From: Candidatus Sulfopaludibacter sp. SbA3
Lineage (GTDB): Bacteria; Acidobacteriota; Terriglobia; 20CM-2-55-15
Assembly (NCBI GenBank): GCA_945865815.1
Contig: CAMBFR010000028.1
Location: 1 to 37,938 of the forward strand
Reading direction: 5' to 3'
Length of the DNA: 37,938 nucleotides
In this document: positions 26,080-35,286 of the stretch, piece by piece
Numbering within the stretch: position 1 is the stretch's first letter
How the letters are laid out: each line of letters opens with the position of its first letter
Program-made: the position numbers and the translations under genes
The notes under the pieces: generated by a model
What the model saw: the letters and a program-made list of their open reading frames with translations, nothing else
Told to the model about the DNA's origin: nothing
The model's database searches: none

Positions 26080-26230
26080 AAATTGTGAAATTGGACGAAT
26101 CCTGCATCCTAAGTCCCGAAATCCCGAAATCTTGAATTGGACTGTTCCTCGAAACCACGGCGCATGGCTCATGCGGCCCAATCTGATATTTCGGGATTTA
26201 AGATGTAGGATTCGTCCAATTTCAAAATTT
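26080..26230. repeat. 151-bp inverted repeat, MITE-like
   Basis: Arms of 43 bases at 26080-26122 and 26188-26230 are inverted complements with about five differences; both contain ATTGGACGAATCCT. The left arm carries a tandem ATCCCGAA duplication (26113-26128). The middle 65 bases include a second, weaker inverted pair. It occupies most of the 198-bp gap between the ligase gene start and the stop of the ABC permease. No open frame or transposase is inside. It could be a small non-autonomous element or a long RNA hairpin. Confidence 0.75.
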
Positions 26231-26252
26231 CCCCTCTGTTCCCACGCGGAGT

Positions 26253-27047
26253 CTAGTCGGCGCTGTAGGTGATTTCGGTGCGGCGGAGCACCAGGCCCGC
26301 CAGCACGAGCAGCGCCGCCGTGACAAGCATGAGCCCAGGTATTCCCACTAAAGGCGAGGGCGGCTCGGTCAGGATGACGAATGGCCCGCGCGGCAAGATG
26401 ACCGGCAGGAGGGGCCTCAGATAGTGGACGATGCTCACTCTCTGGAGCTCGGCGGGCAGAACGTAGTTCAGCGACTCCCACGTCAGCACAAACATCGACG
26501 GCAGCATCGGATTCTTGAAAAGGAGGCCCAGCAACAGAAACAGCGCGCCGTAGGCTGCGCACGCGATGATGACCACCGCGACGTAACGCGCCAGTTCCGG
26601 AATGCCCGCGCTGCCGGCGAGAAAATCGCGTCCGCGCGCAGACCGTCCCCAATACAGCAAATACGACGAAATCGTAGTCAACGAAAACAGCATTGCGGTT
26701 CCGCTGAAGGCCGCCAGGTACTTTCCAAGCACGACGATTTCGCGGCGGACAGGAACCAGCAGGTAGTAGTGCAACGTCTTTTGGAGAATTTCGCCGCGGA
26801 AGAACTGGCTGAATATCGACGCGCAGCCGAAGAAAATGACCAGCCGCAGCCAGAACATCTCAAAGAACACCGCGTACGCCGTCGAAAGCATTCCGGCCCG
26901 TCCGGGCCTTATCAGGAGCGGCAGCATCAGGAAGTTGGGCGCAAGAGCAATGATATAAATTCCAATCGCGCGGCGGCTCAGCCAGAACCGTTTGAACTCG
27001 ACCCACGCCACCGCATCGACTTGTCTGGACCACAATTGCCAGTTCAC
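26253..27047 (-). CDS. ABC-2 type permease, last gene of a four-gene exporter operon
   Basis: This 264-residue protein starts with GTG (27047), overlapping the ATPase stop by four bases. About six membrane helices are visible: [33 protein letters not shown], a cytoplasmic turn [17 protein letters not shown] typical of ABC-2 permeases, then four more, ending [18 protein letters not shown]. It pairs with the preceding ATPase (27044-28003). Substrate unknown. Confidence 0.85.
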   Translation of the reverse strand: MNWQLWSRQVDAVAWVEFKRFWLSRRAIGIYIIALAPNFLMLPLLIRPGRAGMLSTAYAVFFEMFWLRLVIFFGCASIFSQFFRGEILQKTLHYYLLVPVRREIVVLGKYLAAFSGTAMLFSLTTISSYLLYWGRSARGRDFLAGSAGIPELARYVAVVIIACAAYGALFLLLGLLFKNPMLPSMFVLTWESLNYVLPAELQRVSIVHYLRPLLPVILPRGPFVILTEPPSPLVGIPGLMLVTAALLVLAGLVLRRTEITYSAD

Positions 27048-28003
27048 GTAATCGGGCCTCCATTACTGCCGCCAATCAAATATTCGTATACGGAGTGCAC
27101 ATTCTCGTCGGCCGGTTCGATGCCTTCGATCGAGAGTTGATTATCGAGAACAATCCGGTTCAACAGACGATAGAACTGGTCCGGATTGCGGGTGCTGACG
27201 AGGAGCCCCTGCCCGTCCTTGTGAATTCTCGCTTCAACGACCGAGTCCTGTTGAAACACCAGTGACGCCACAAGCGCGGGCCGATCGCACCGGATCAGGA
27301 TCTGCATCGGGTGGTCTTCCATTTCACTGCGAACGCCCTGTATGTCTCCTTCAGCCACGACATAGCCGTTACTCATCATGACGATCCGATCGGAGATGAT
27401 GTCGACTTCGTGAAGGATATGGCTGGAGATGATGACGTGCATTCCCGCCCTGCCGAGATCGCAGAAGAGTTCGATGACTTCGGAGCGCGCCATGGGATCG
27501 AGGCCGTTCAACGGCTCGTCCAGAACAAGCACCCGCGGCTCGTGCGCGATGGCGAGCGCAAGCTTGATTCTCTGGCGCATGCCCTTGCTGTAGCCGGCCA
27601 CCTTGCGGTCCGCTGCATCGCTCATGCCGACTCTGTCAATCACCCGATGCGTCATGCTGCCGGCTTCGGAACGGCCGTATCCATGCATCCGGAGCAATGA
27701 ATAAATGAGGTCGTGGCCGGTTACGCCCTTCGGGAAGTAGTCGAACTGCGTGCAATAGCCCACGCGCCGAAACATGTTCTCGCTGTCCGACGGTCGAAAG
27801 CCGAGAACCTGGACCTGTCCGCGTGTGGGACGCAGCAGGCCGGTCATCAGGTTCATCAGCGTCGTCTTGCCGGCGCCGTTCGGGCCGACAAGACTGGTGA
27901 TCCCCGGTTCGAACGAAAGGCTGACGCGATTGACGCCCAGCGTTTCGCCGTAGAACTTGGACACGTTGTCGAAAGTAACAATCCGGTCTTCGGGAAGCGC
28001 CAT
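27044..28003 (-). CDS. ABC transporter ATPase with C-terminal extension
   Basis: From the ATG at 28003 the protein is 319 residues. Walker A is [11 protein letters not shown] (38-48), the signature is YSKGMRQR (138-145, deviating from LSGGQ as usual in this exporter family), and Walker B is [12 protein letters not shown] (158-169). An ~85-residue C-terminal domain follows, as in BcrA/CcmA-type ATPases. It overlaps the permeases on both sides by four bases. A longer open frame to 28816 is spurious because it lies inside the permease gene. Confidence 0.93.
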   Translation of the reverse strand: MALPEDRIVTFDNVSKFYGETLGVNRVSLSFEPGITSLVGPNGAGKTTLMNLMTGLLRPTRGQVQVLGFRPSDSENMFRRVGYCTQFDYFPKGVTGHDLIYSLLRMHGYGRSEAGSMTHRVIDRVGMSDAADRKVAGYSKGMRQRIKLALAIAHEPRVLVLDEPLNGLDPMARSEVIELFCDLGRAGMHVIISSHILHEVDIISDRIVMMSNGYVVAEGDIQGVRSEMEDHPMQILIRCDRPALVASLVFQQDSVVEARIHKDGQGLLVSTRNPDQFYRLLNRIVLDNQLSIEGIEPADENVHSVYEYLIGGSNGGPIT

Positions 28004-28872
28004 CAGCGAATCACCTCGCAGGCCCGGATTTTTCTGTACAGCACGAAGACCGATGCGGCCGAAAGCGCGCCCATCGCAGCCAGGGCGGCCCATGAGGGAA
28101 CATTTCCGCGCTCGGTCACTCCTTCGGAAAACCAGTCGAAAATCATCGCGATCACGGTACTCATGTTGAGCAGGATGCCCCACTCGCGATCGGACTGCAT
28201 CATGTCGTTCATCACGCTGCCGAATCCCGCTGCAATGAAGAACAAGCCGAGCATGGATGCCGCGGCAACGGGCCGCCACTTGAACCACGCCGAAACGGCA
28301 AGCGAGACGAGCGACACCGTCATGATCCAGATCCATGAACCCAGAAAAAACCCAGTGGCAATTCCGTCGTGGCCGCTCAGCCATTGGGGACCGGCCAGGT
28401 CGGCTTGAATGCCGATCAGGCCGAGGCCCGGCATCCAGGTGATCAGCGAGGTCATTCCAATGAGGACCGCCAGCTTGCCGGCAACGTATTCCTTTCGCGA
28501 CAAGGGCTTGCTCAGATACAGCGGCAGCGCGTTGTTTGCCACGTCGGGCGTTATGAGTCCGGGACCGATAAAAGTGACCAGCAGGAAGGCAAGAAACGTC
28601 TGTATTCGAAACAGGGCCCCGAAAAACACCGAGTCGATCTCGACAACAGCGAGTGCGCGGATCCGCAGTGAGGCCAGCGCCTCCGCGCTGTATTGCAGGT
28701 AGATAAGGCTGGCGGCGATGACGAGCGGCACAAAGCAGAGGACGTAGAAGGCCACCAGCGGCCGCGACTCGAAGATGGATTGAAAGGCATACCGCGGCAG
28801 AATCATGAATCGCCATCGGGGACTCGTGATGGCGCCCTGGTAAGGTTTATAGTTCTGCCTGTAGACGGCCAT
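28003..28872 (-). CDS. ABC-2 type permease
   Basis: This 289-residue protein starts [20 protein letters not shown]. About six helices: [35 protein letters not shown], a cytoplasmic loop [20 protein letters not shown] with the basic ABC-2 turn, then further helices to the C-terminal [19 protein letters not shown]. It overlaps the first ATPase of the operon by 26 bp and the second by three. It is not closely similar to the permease at 26253-27047, so the operon holds two distinct permeases. Confidence 0.87.
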   Translation of the reverse strand: MAVYRQNYKPYQGAITSPRWRFMILPRYAFQSIFESRPLVAFYVLCFVPLVIAASLIYLQYSAEALASLRIRALAVVEIDSVFFGALFRIQTFLAFLLVTFIGPGLITPDVANNALPLYLSKPLSRKEYVAGKLAVLIGMTSLITWMPGLGLIGIQADLAGPQWLSGHDGIATGFFLGSWIWIMTVSLVSLAVSAWFKWRPVAAASMLGLFFIAAGFGSVMNDMMQSDREWGILLNMSTVIAMIFDWFSEGVTERGNVPSWAALAAMGALSAASVFVLYRKIRACEVIR

Positions 28873-29794
28873 CCTGCATCGCTTTCAAAAAAATATCCTG
28901 CAGCGAATCGCGTTTGTAGTCCAGACGCCGGATCTGGACCTCATGCGTTTCGGCAAGTTCATACAAGTTACGGATCTCGACTGTTTCCGGCATGACGATC
29001 TTGATCCGATGGCTCTTGCCATCCATTGCAACCTCGCAGCCGATCCGCCCGATCGCTTCCAGGAACGGCCCATTCTCCCCGCGGGTCTCCACGCGGAGAA
29101 ACTTGCGGTTTGCCCGGCGCTGCTCATCGAGGTTGCAGTAGGTGGCCAGTTCGCCGTCCTTCAATATCATGACGTCGTCGCAACACTCCTCGATGTCGCG
29201 CAGCAGGTGAGAGGACATGATGATGTGGATTTCCCGCGTGTCCCGGATGTCCTGGACCAGCCGCAGCAGCCGCTGGCGGCCCGGCGGATCCAGTCCGTTT
29301 GTAGGTTCGTCCATGATGACCACGCGCGGCCCATGAGCCAGGGCAACCGCCAGTTTGGCCAGCTGCTTCATGCCGAGCGAGTACGCGCCGAGCTTCCGAT
29401 ACCGTGCTTCACCGAGGCCTACATAGAAGAGGGTTTCGTGCGCGCGTTCGAGCGCGGCAGCCCGCGGCAGCCCGGACAGTTCAGCCATCAGCCGGACGAA
29501 GCGAATCGCCGTCATGCCCGCGACAAACGCGTCGCTTTCCGGCATGTATCCGATCTGCTGCCTGATTTCAGTAGTGTCGGTCCGGACGTTGAGACCGAAG
29601 ATTCGGGCGGTGCCTTGAGTGGGAACATGAAATCCGAGCAGCGTCCGGAGCAGCGTGGTTTTGCCGGATCCGTTCGGGCCCAGAAGGCCGATCGCACGTC
29701 CTCGAAAACTGCCGTTCAGATTTTTCAGGACCGGCCGGCCGGCCAAGTCGACGCTGAGTCCCTCGAATTCAATGAAGCTCTCGCGATTCGCCAT
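28847..29794 (-). CDS. ABC transporter ATPase, first gene of the operon
   Basis: This 315-residue protein has Walker [13 protein letters not shown] (36-47), signature YSLGMKQ (138-144) and Walker [14 protein letters not shown] (158-170). A C-terminal extension follows, as in its paralogue downstream. With the next three genes it forms an ATPase-permease-ATPase-permease operon in which every junction overlaps. The upstream 118 bp includes a near-perfect hairpin (29819-29887) shared with the divergent DUF5916 gene's leader. Confidence 0.93.
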   Translation of the reverse strand: MANRESFIEFEGLSVDLAGRPVLKNLNGSFRGRAIGLLGPNGSGKTTLLRTLLGFHVPTQGTARIFGLNVRTDTTEIRQQIGYMPESDAFVAGMTAIRFVRLMAELSGLPRAAALERAHETLFYVGLGEARYRKLGAYSLGMKQLAKLAVALAHGPRVVIMDEPTNGLDPPGRQRLLRLVQDIRDTREIHIIMSSHLLRDIEECCDDVMILKDGELATYCNLDEQRRANRKFLRVETRGENGPFLEAIGRIGCEVAMDGKSHRIKIVMPETVEIRNLYELAETHEVQIRRLDYKRDSLQDIFLKAMQDGRLQAEL

Positions 29795-29818
29795 TACCGC
29801 TGGCGATCATACGCCACG

Positions 29819-29887
29819 GAGATCCGGGGACGCACCCAGAATTGAAATTCGGACCGGGAATTTCAATTGGGTGCGTCCCCGGATCTC
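29819..29887. repeat. Near-perfect 30-bp stem hairpin in a divergent promoter region
   Basis: The left arm (29819-29850) and right arm (29858-29887) are inverted complements apart from two extra bases in the left arm. Each arm contains GGGGACGCACCC or its complement next to AATTGAAATT. The loop is 7 bases. It lies between two divergent genes, so it is not a simple terminator. The arms look like part of a dispersed repeat rather than an operator, but only one copy is in the window. Confidence 0.75.
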
Positions 29888-29912
29888 CCGGCCGTGTGGT
29901 ATTCTGCCAGTT

Positions 29913-32156
29913 ATGGCGAGGATAGAAATGCGTTCATTCATAGTATCGGTCGTGTTGATCGGGACCTTTGTTATCGCGGCTTTTGGCCAGGAACACGAGC
30001 ACAAAGCGACGGAAGCGGAGGCTGCCGGACCGCGATCCGGAGAAGCGTCCCGGAGCCGGGAGTTGTACGTCATTGAGGCGAAGAGGGCTGAAAAGGCTCC
30101 CCGTATTGACGGGTCGCTCGACGACGAAGCATGGGGGCTTGCGAAACCGGCTGATCGCTTTTTCCAGCAGGAGCCCCGGGAAGGCGAGCCCGCCACGGAA
30201 CGCACCGAGGTGCGTGTGCTTTATGACCCGGGGCACATCTACATCGCCGTCCATGCTTTTGATTCAGAACCCGCGGGCGTCGTCGCAACCGAGATGCGCC
30301 GGGATGCGCAGCGTCTGCTGGATGAAGACAACTTTCAGGTCATCATTGATTCTTTCAACGACTCGCGCAGCGGATACATGTTTGTGACGAGTCCATTGGG
30401 CGCGAAGCTGGAGCAGCAGATCTCCGAAGAGGGCGAAGGAAACACCAGAGGCAACAACTCGAACGTCAACCGCAATTGGGACGGGGTATGGGATGCGGCC
30501 GCTCAGAGGACGAGCGACGGTTGGACCGCGGAGATTTCGATTCCCACGACAACGCTTCGATTCAACGAGCGGGAACTGCGGGGATGGGGCATCAATTTCA
30601 TGCGCAACATCCGCCGCAAGAATGAACAGGTGTTCTGGGCGCCGATCCCGAAAGCATACGCGTTGACGCGTGTGAGCATGGCGGGCACGCTGATCGGGCT
30701 CAGCGGACTGAGCCAGGGAATGGACCTCCGGATCAAGCCGTTCTTCACCACGGGACTGCGCGACCGTAGAGTCCGGGGTGTTGAGAACGCGGATTTCTTG
30801 CGCGATGCAGGGCTCGACATGAGGTACGGACTGACGTCGGGCGTGAACCTGGATCTCACGTTCAATACGGATTTCGCGCAGGTCGAGGTGGACGAGCAGC
30901 AGGTCAATCTCACTCGATTCGGACTGTTCTTTCCTGAAAAGCGCGAATTCTTTCTCGAAAATGCCGGCCTTTTCAACGTCGGAACACAGCGCCAGGAAGC
31001 CGATCTCTTTTTCAGCCGCCGCATCGGCCTTTCCGCGAGCGGCCAGCCCGTGCCTATCATCGGAGGAGCGCGTATTACCGGCAAGATCGGGCGCAACAAT
31101 CTTGCGCTGATGGATATTCAGACCGATAGCGCTTACGGAAAGTCCGGCGAGAATTTCCTGATCACACGCTACAGCCTCGATGTCCTCTCGCGGTCCCGGA
31201 TAGGCGCTCTCTTCATTAATAAGGATGAGCGAACCGGCTCCCACTTCAACAGGACCATAGCCACGGACGGTACGTTCGCGCTGGGGAACAGCTGGCTGCT
31301 CAATGGCTACGCGGCCAAGACGGCGACGTCGGGATTGAGCGGTTCGGATATGTCCTACTCCGGCAGAGTGGGGTATCGCAACCAGGACTGGAACATCTAC
31401 GGCCAGTACATCGACATTCAGGACAACTTCAATGCGGAAGTCGGATTCGTACCACGCAAGGGGATTCGGACCACCGTGCTGCACTTCAATCCTACTCCGC
31501 GGCCGGCCAGGGTCGGCATCCGCTTGATGGATCCGATGATCAATCTGACGTACACCACCGATCAGAACAATCGTTTGCTCAGCCGCCGCGTTCACCACAT
31601 GGTTGCGTTTAACCTGGACGACGGCACCTATATCAACTTCATCTACAACCGGCATTTTGAGCATCTGGATGTGCCGTTTGCAATCCGGCGTGGCGTGGTC
31701 ATTCCGGCAGGCGCCTATCGATTCGGTGAGGCGGTCTTCCAGTTCAACACCAATCCGGCGGGCCGCGTTTACGAGCGTTTTCAATACTCACCCCAGACTT
31801 TCTACGGCGGGTTCCGAAAGGATCTCGACGTGGCGGTGGGTTTTCGAGCGACCAGCAAACTGTCCACGGAAGCGCAGTATCGCCGGAACGATGTCCGGTT
31901 GAAGCAGGGTGAGTTCGAAGTCAATCTGGGAACGTTGCGGGTCGATTATGCCATGTCGCCACGGATGACTGTGCGCAGCCTGGTCCAGTACAACTCGTCG
32001 ACAAGCGAGTTCAATACCAGCGTTCGCTTCAACTATATATATCGTCCGGGCAGCGATCTCTACGTGGTATACAACGACGTCCGGCTGCCCAACCAGGCCG
32101 AGATACCCCGCGACCGACAATTGCTCATAAAACTAAGCTACCTGCTCGCGCGATAA
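29913..32156 (+). CDS. DUF5916 family outer-membrane protein with N-terminal CBM9-like domain
   Basis: From the ATG at 29913 (747 residues; an ATG at 29928 is equally possible) there is a signal peptide (MRSFIVSVVLIGTFVIAAFG). A CBM9-like beta-sandwich follows (APRIDGSLDDEAW, then YDPGHIYIAVHAFDSEP, DEDNFQVIIDSF, GWTAEISIP), then the DUF5916 part predicted to form a beta-barrel (GVNLDLTFNTDFAQVEVDEQ, NLTRFGLFFPEKREFFLENA). The C-terminus is strand-like (LLIKLSYLLAR). The family is common in Acidobacteriota and Bacteroidota; its role is not established, though surface carbohydrate binding or transport is plausible. The reading could extend in-frame upstream, but that is repeat and antisense DNA. 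Confidence 0.85.
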   Translation: MARIEMRSFIVSVVLIGTFVIAAFGQEHEHKATEAEAAGPRSGEASRSRELYVIEAKRAEKAPRIDGSLDDEAWGLAKPADRFFQQEPREGEPATERTEVRVLYDPGHIYIAVHAFDSEPAGVVATEMRRDAQRLLDEDNFQVIIDSFNDSRSGYMFVTSPLGAKLEQQISEEGEGNTRGNNSNVNRNWDGVWDAAAQRTSDGWTAEISIPTTTLRFNERELRGWGINFMRNIRRKNEQVFWAPIPKAYALTRVSMAGTLIGLSGLSQGMDLRIKPFFTTGLRDRRVRGVENADFLRDAGLDMRYGLTSGVNLDLTFNTDFAQVEVDEQQVNLTRFGLFFPEKREFFLENAGLFNVGTQRQEADLFFSRRIGLSASGQPVPIIGGARITGKIGRNNLALMDIQTDSAYGKSGENFLITRYSLDVLSRSRIGALFINKDERTGSHFNRTIATDGTFALGNSWLLNGYAAKTATSGLSGSDMSYSGRVGYRNQDWNIYGQYIDIQDNFNAEVGFVPRKGIRTTVLHFNPTPRPARVGIRLMDPMINLTYTTDQNNRLLSRRVHHMVAFNLDDGTYINFIYNRHFEHLDVPFAIRRGVVIPAGAYRFGEAVFQFNTNPAGRVYERFQYSPQTFYGGFRKDLDVAVGFRATSKLSTEAQYRRNDVRLKQGEFEVNLGTLRVDYAMSPRMTVRSLVQYNSSTSEFNTSVRFNYIYRPGSDLYVVYNDVRLPNQAEIPRDRQLLIKLSYLLAR

Positions 32157-32279
32157 ATCCTTACTATTCGGGCTTCGCGAAACTGAGGAGCATCGGGCGT
32201 TCACAAGCTAACTTCGTTGATCTTTCCTTCGGGCTGCCGTAGGCTGCTTTCAAAATCAGCGTTCGACCGGGAGGTCCCC

Positions 32280-33854
32280 ATGTTTGCGATTATCTTGGCA
32301 GTGTTGGTGTTGAGTTTATCCGCATGTTCTTCCGCTCCCCCCACGGGTCCGGAAGCCGGGCAGGCATTGATCGAGGAGTCAGCCGCTTCGATTGGCGGCT
32401 GGGCTGCGATGGACGCCATCAAGGGTCAGGAAATGCTCACCGGTGGAAGCGACTGGGAGCCGATGCAGTCCGTTACATATGAGGGCGAAGCGCGGCAGGT
32501 GACCGCCTTCGGCCAAACGGTTCTCACGGATTTCGAAAACAAGAAAACGCGAATCACCGTCGATGCCGTCCGAACGTTCCCGGCGCCAGGGCCCGTGAAG
32601 TTCGTCGAAGTAATAGACGGAGACACCGCGATGGTCCAGACAACCGACGCGCAGGGCAAGGTCCTCAGCGAACGGCTTCATCCGAGCCGCCTCGCGGCCC
32701 GGCTTCGCGACCTGAACCGCCTGCCGCTCCGGCTTCTTTACGTGGCCAAGGCCGCAGCCGATCTCACTCGCGCGGAAGACCGCCTCATCGATAACAAGAA
32801 CTTCCACGTCCTGACCTATAAGGACGGAGGCTTATCGGTTGAAGTCCAGATCGAGGCCTTCAACAAGCTTCCCGCGCGCGTGGTTTATCTTGAAGACGAT
32901 CCGGTCTTTGGCGACACCCTGAACGAGGTGGTGTATTCCGACTGGAGAGATGCCGGCAGCGGCTTGCGGTTGCCCTACACCTATGAGCTCTACCTCAACG
33001 GCAGGAAGATGCGCGAGGAGCGCATCCGCACTCTTATCCACAATCCTCGATACGAGGAGAACAGTTTTGCCATTCCCGACGATGTGCGCGCCCAGGCCGA
33101 AAATGGCGAGCGTATTGTTTCGCAGTGGACCTTGCGGCGGGCCAACATGGGCCTGGGTCACCCGGACTATGGACGAGAACAGCGGGTGGTGCTCACAGAG
33201 GTCACACCGGGCGTCCACCACATTACCGGCAGTACCCATAACAGCATGGTGGTGGAGATGAACGATCATCTGGTCGTGGTTGAGGCGCCGCTTTATGAGG
33301 AGCGTTCCGTTGCCGTGATCAAGGCTATCGAAGAAAAGTTTCCGGGGAAGCCGATCCGCTACCTCGTCAACACTCACTACCACATGGATCATTCGGGCGG
33401 CATCCGCGCCTATGCCGCCAAGGGCGCGACCGTTGTGACGCACGAATCCAACGCCGCCTTCGTGAATGAAATGCTCGGCCGGCCCAAGACCGTCAGGCCC
33501 GATGAACTGGCGAAGGCCGGCGGGAACAAAGCGGCGGTCGAATCCGTAACAGACGTTAAGATGCTGACGGACGGGCAAAGGACCATTGAATTGCGGCAGG
33601 TGCCTAACGCCCACGCAGAGGCCATGCTGGTAGCCTATTTACCAAACGAAAGGCTGTTGTTTGTGAGCGACCTCTATTCTCCCGCTCCGCCGCCGGCGCC
33701 GATCGACGCGTCGAATCCGAACCTGCGCGCGTTGGTCGCCGCCATCAACGCGGCGAATCTGACCATTGACCGTGTTGTGGGCGGACATGGCGTAGTTGGC
33801 ACGTACCGGGATGTCGCAAGGGCCATGGAGACGCCCCTGCGGAACGGATCCTGA
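32280..33854 (+). CDS. Lipoprotein metallo-beta-lactamase-fold hydrolase with an N-terminal extra domain
   Basis: The ATG at 32280 has GGGAGGT (32269-32275) upstream and gives 524 residues. A type II signal peptide ends at the lipobox LSAC (Cys16), so the protein is a lipoprotein. Residues ~30-290 form an extra domain, perhaps LolA-like beta-sheet (for example SVTYEGEARQVTAFGQT). The C-terminal MBL domain has HYHMDH (His366, His368, Asp370, His371), a downstream His in NAHAEAM and Asp in LFVSDLYSP, and GGHG near the end. It probably hydrolyses an ester or amide in the periplasm; the substrate is unknown. It is followed after 3 bp by the DinB-like gene, likely in one operon. Confidence 0.87.
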   Translation: MFAIILAVLVLSLSACSSAPPTGPEAGQALIEESAASIGGWAAMDAIKGQEMLTGGSDWEPMQSVTYEGEARQVTAFGQTVLTDFENKKTRITVDAVRTFPAPGPVKFVEVIDGDTAMVQTTDAQGKVLSERLHPSRLAARLRDLNRLPLRLLYVAKAAADLTRAEDRLIDNKNFHVLTYKDGGLSVEVQIEAFNKLPARVVYLEDDPVFGDTLNEVVYSDWRDAGSGLRLPYTYELYLNGRKMREERIRTLIHNPRYEENSFAIPDDVRAQAENGERIVSQWTLRRANMGLGHPDYGREQRVVLTEVTPGVHHITGSTHNSMVVEMNDHLVVVEAPLYEERSVAVIKAIEEKFPGKPIRYLVNTHYHMDHSGGIRAYAAKGATVVTHESNAAFVNEMLGRPKTVRPDELAKAGGNKAAVESVTDVKMLTDGQRTIELRQVPNAHAEAMLVAYLPNERLLFVSDLYSPAPPPAPIDASNPNLRALVAAINAANLTIDRVVGGHGVVGTYRDVARAMETPLRNGS

Positions 33855-33857
33855 ACG

Positions 33858-34367
33858 ATGGAATTTCTTACGGCGGCTGTCGACGAACTTCGCAAACTCC
33901 GGGGCCTTGCGGATAGAGCCATCGAGCAGGTCCCGGACAGGGACCTGCACTGGCAAGCCGATCAGGAATCCAACAGCATCGCGATGATCATGAAGCACCT
34001 CAGCGGCAACATGATGTCGCGCTGGACCGATTTCCTGACCACGGATGGGGAAAAACCAAGCCGGGACCGTGATGCCGAGTTCGAAAACGACAATGCATCA
34101 CGCGGGCAGCTTCTAGCTCAATGGGAAAGCGGATGGGCCCGCCTGTTTCAGACGCTCGGCGGGCTTACTGAAAATGACCTTTCCAGGACCATCACCATTC
34201 GCGGCCAGGGGCAGTCGGTGGTTGAGGCCATCACCCGGCAGATCGGACATTACGGATACCATATCGGCCAGATCGTTTACGTGGCGAAGCATCTTCGCTC
34301 CGAAGAATGGAAGAATCTTTCCATTCCTCGTGGAAAGTCCGCGGACTACTTGCGGCGCGGCCGCTAG
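33858..34367 (+). CDS. DUF1572/DinB-like metal-binding protein
   Basis: This 169-residue four-helix-bundle protein has a His triad typical of the DinB/YfiT superfamily: His47 (IMKHLSGN), His131 and His135 (IGHYGYHIGQIVYVAKH). Such proteins bind Ni or Zn; some are thiol transferases such as bacillithiol transferases, but most DUF1572 members have no known activity. It starts 3 bp after the MBL gene stop, so co-transcription is likely. The next 300 bp downstream are mostly a repeat element. Confidence 0.88.
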   Translation: MEFLTAAVDELRKLRGLADRAIEQVPDRDLHWQADQESNSIAMIMKHLSGNMMSRWTDFLTTDGEKPSRDRDAEFENDNASRGQLLAQWESGWARLFQTLGGLTENDLSRTITIRGQGQSVVEAITRQIGHYGYHIGQIVYVAKHLRSEEWKNLSIPRGKSADYLRRGR

Positions 34368-34421
34368 TCCGCCTCAAGAATTCACCCCTCCGGGAGAGGA
34401 CTCTGGAGTTTGGACATTGGC

Positions 34422-34641
34422 ACTCCCCTCCTGTCTTAGGAGGGGTGGCTGCGCCGCAGGCGCAGACGGGGTGGTACGGAATGACGCGAAGCCACCTTAT
34501 GGATGCTCGCGTAGCGCTCATTCAAATCGGTGCGCTGCGCGAATATCTATAGGGTGGCTTCGCAGCATCAATTGATTGGACACCACCCCGCCGTTCGCTG
34601 AAAAACGCGAACGGCTCCCCTCCTAATCCAGGAGGGGAGTT
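34422..34641. repeat. Paired palindromic repeat (REPIN-like), inverted relative to the copy at 3644
   Basis: Starts ACTCCCCTCCT and ends AGGAGGGGAGT. Its interior is the reverse complement of the 3644-3878 copy, with 50 identical bases at 34498-34547 and the CCGTTCGC/GCGAACGG hairpin now near the right end. TGCGCC and GGCGCA form an extra small hairpin near 34450. It fills most of the 305-bp gap between the DUF1572 gene and lemA. Confidence 0.9.
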
Positions 34642-34644
34642 TTT
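34617..34644 (+). terminator. Terminator-like hairpin formed by the repeat's right end
   Basis: CCCCTCCT (34617-34624), a 5-base loop, AGGAGGGG (34630-34637), two bases, then TTTTT (34640-34644). This has the form of an intrinsic terminator on the plus strand, separating the DUF1572 gene from lemA. The stem is the shared end of the repeat family; the T-run is local. Confidence 0.5.
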
Positions 34645-34672
34645 GTTAGAATAGATTCTGAAAGGCAGGGCA

Positions 34673-35284
34673 ATGTCGAAAAAGATCATTCTTGGGGTTG
34701 TTGGCGGCGTCATCCTTCTGGTCCTCATTTTCGGAGGGATGGTTACGGGCACATACAACTCGCTTGTTGGCCTGGATCAAGCGACCCAGGCGCAGTGGGC
34801 TCAGGTTCAGAACGTTTATCAGCGCCGGGCCGACCTGGTGCCCAATCTGGTCGAGACCGTTAAGGGTGCGGCCAATTTTGAACAGGGCACTTTGACGGCC
34901 GTTACCGAAGCCCGCGCGCGGGTAGGACAGATAAGTTCGGGCGCGATCGCAAACATCGCGAACGATCCGGCGGCGTTTCAGCGCTTTCAGCAGGCGCAGG
35001 ACGGTCTCTCTTCCGCGCTTTCGCGGTTAATGGTGGTATCCGAGGCGTACCCGGAACTTCGCGCCACGCAGAACTTCCGCGATTTGCAGGCGCAGCTTGA
35101 GGGTACGGAGAACCGCATCACCGTCGAGAGGATGCGCTTCAATGAGTCCGCCCAGGCATTCAACACCCGGCGCCAGACGTTTCCAACAGTGCTCATCGCC
35201 GGGTTCTTTGGCGATCAATTCAGAACCAAAGAGTACTTTCAGGCTGTGGCAGGAGCCGAACGCGCCCCTGAGGTAAAGTTCTGA
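34673..35284 (+). CDS. lemA: LemA family protein
   Basis: This 203-residue protein has an N-terminal membrane helix (ILGVVGGVILLVLIFGG, ~6-22) with a short cytoplasmic tail and a coiled-coil four-helix bundle outside: YNSLVGLDQATQAQWAQVQN, then RRADLVPNLVETVKGAANFE, and TENRITVERMRFNESAQAFN. LemA domains are widespread; function is not settled, but they often occur with TPM-domain genes, as here. The stop is followed after 2 bp by the first TPM gene. Confidence 0.95.
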   Translation: MSKKIILGVVGGVILLVLIFGGMVTGTYNSLVGLDQATQAQWAQVQNVYQRRADLVPNLVETVKGAANFEQGTLTAVTEARARVGQISSGAIANIANDPAAFQRFQQAQDGLSSALSRLMVVSEAYPELRATQNFRDLQAQLEGTENRITVERMRFNESAQAFNTRRQTFPTVLIAGFFGDQFRTKEYFQAVAGAERAPEVKF

Positions 35285-35286
35285 AC

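Noticed and set aside
28004-28816. N-terminal extension of the second ABC ATPase
   Set aside because: It is the shadow of the preceding permease gene; the ATG at 28003 gives a normal ATPase N-terminus.
30264-31784. 506-codon open frame on the minus strand opposite the DUF5916 gene
   Set aside because: No recognisable domain; the plus strand reads a typical CBM9/DUF5916 protein with a signal peptide.
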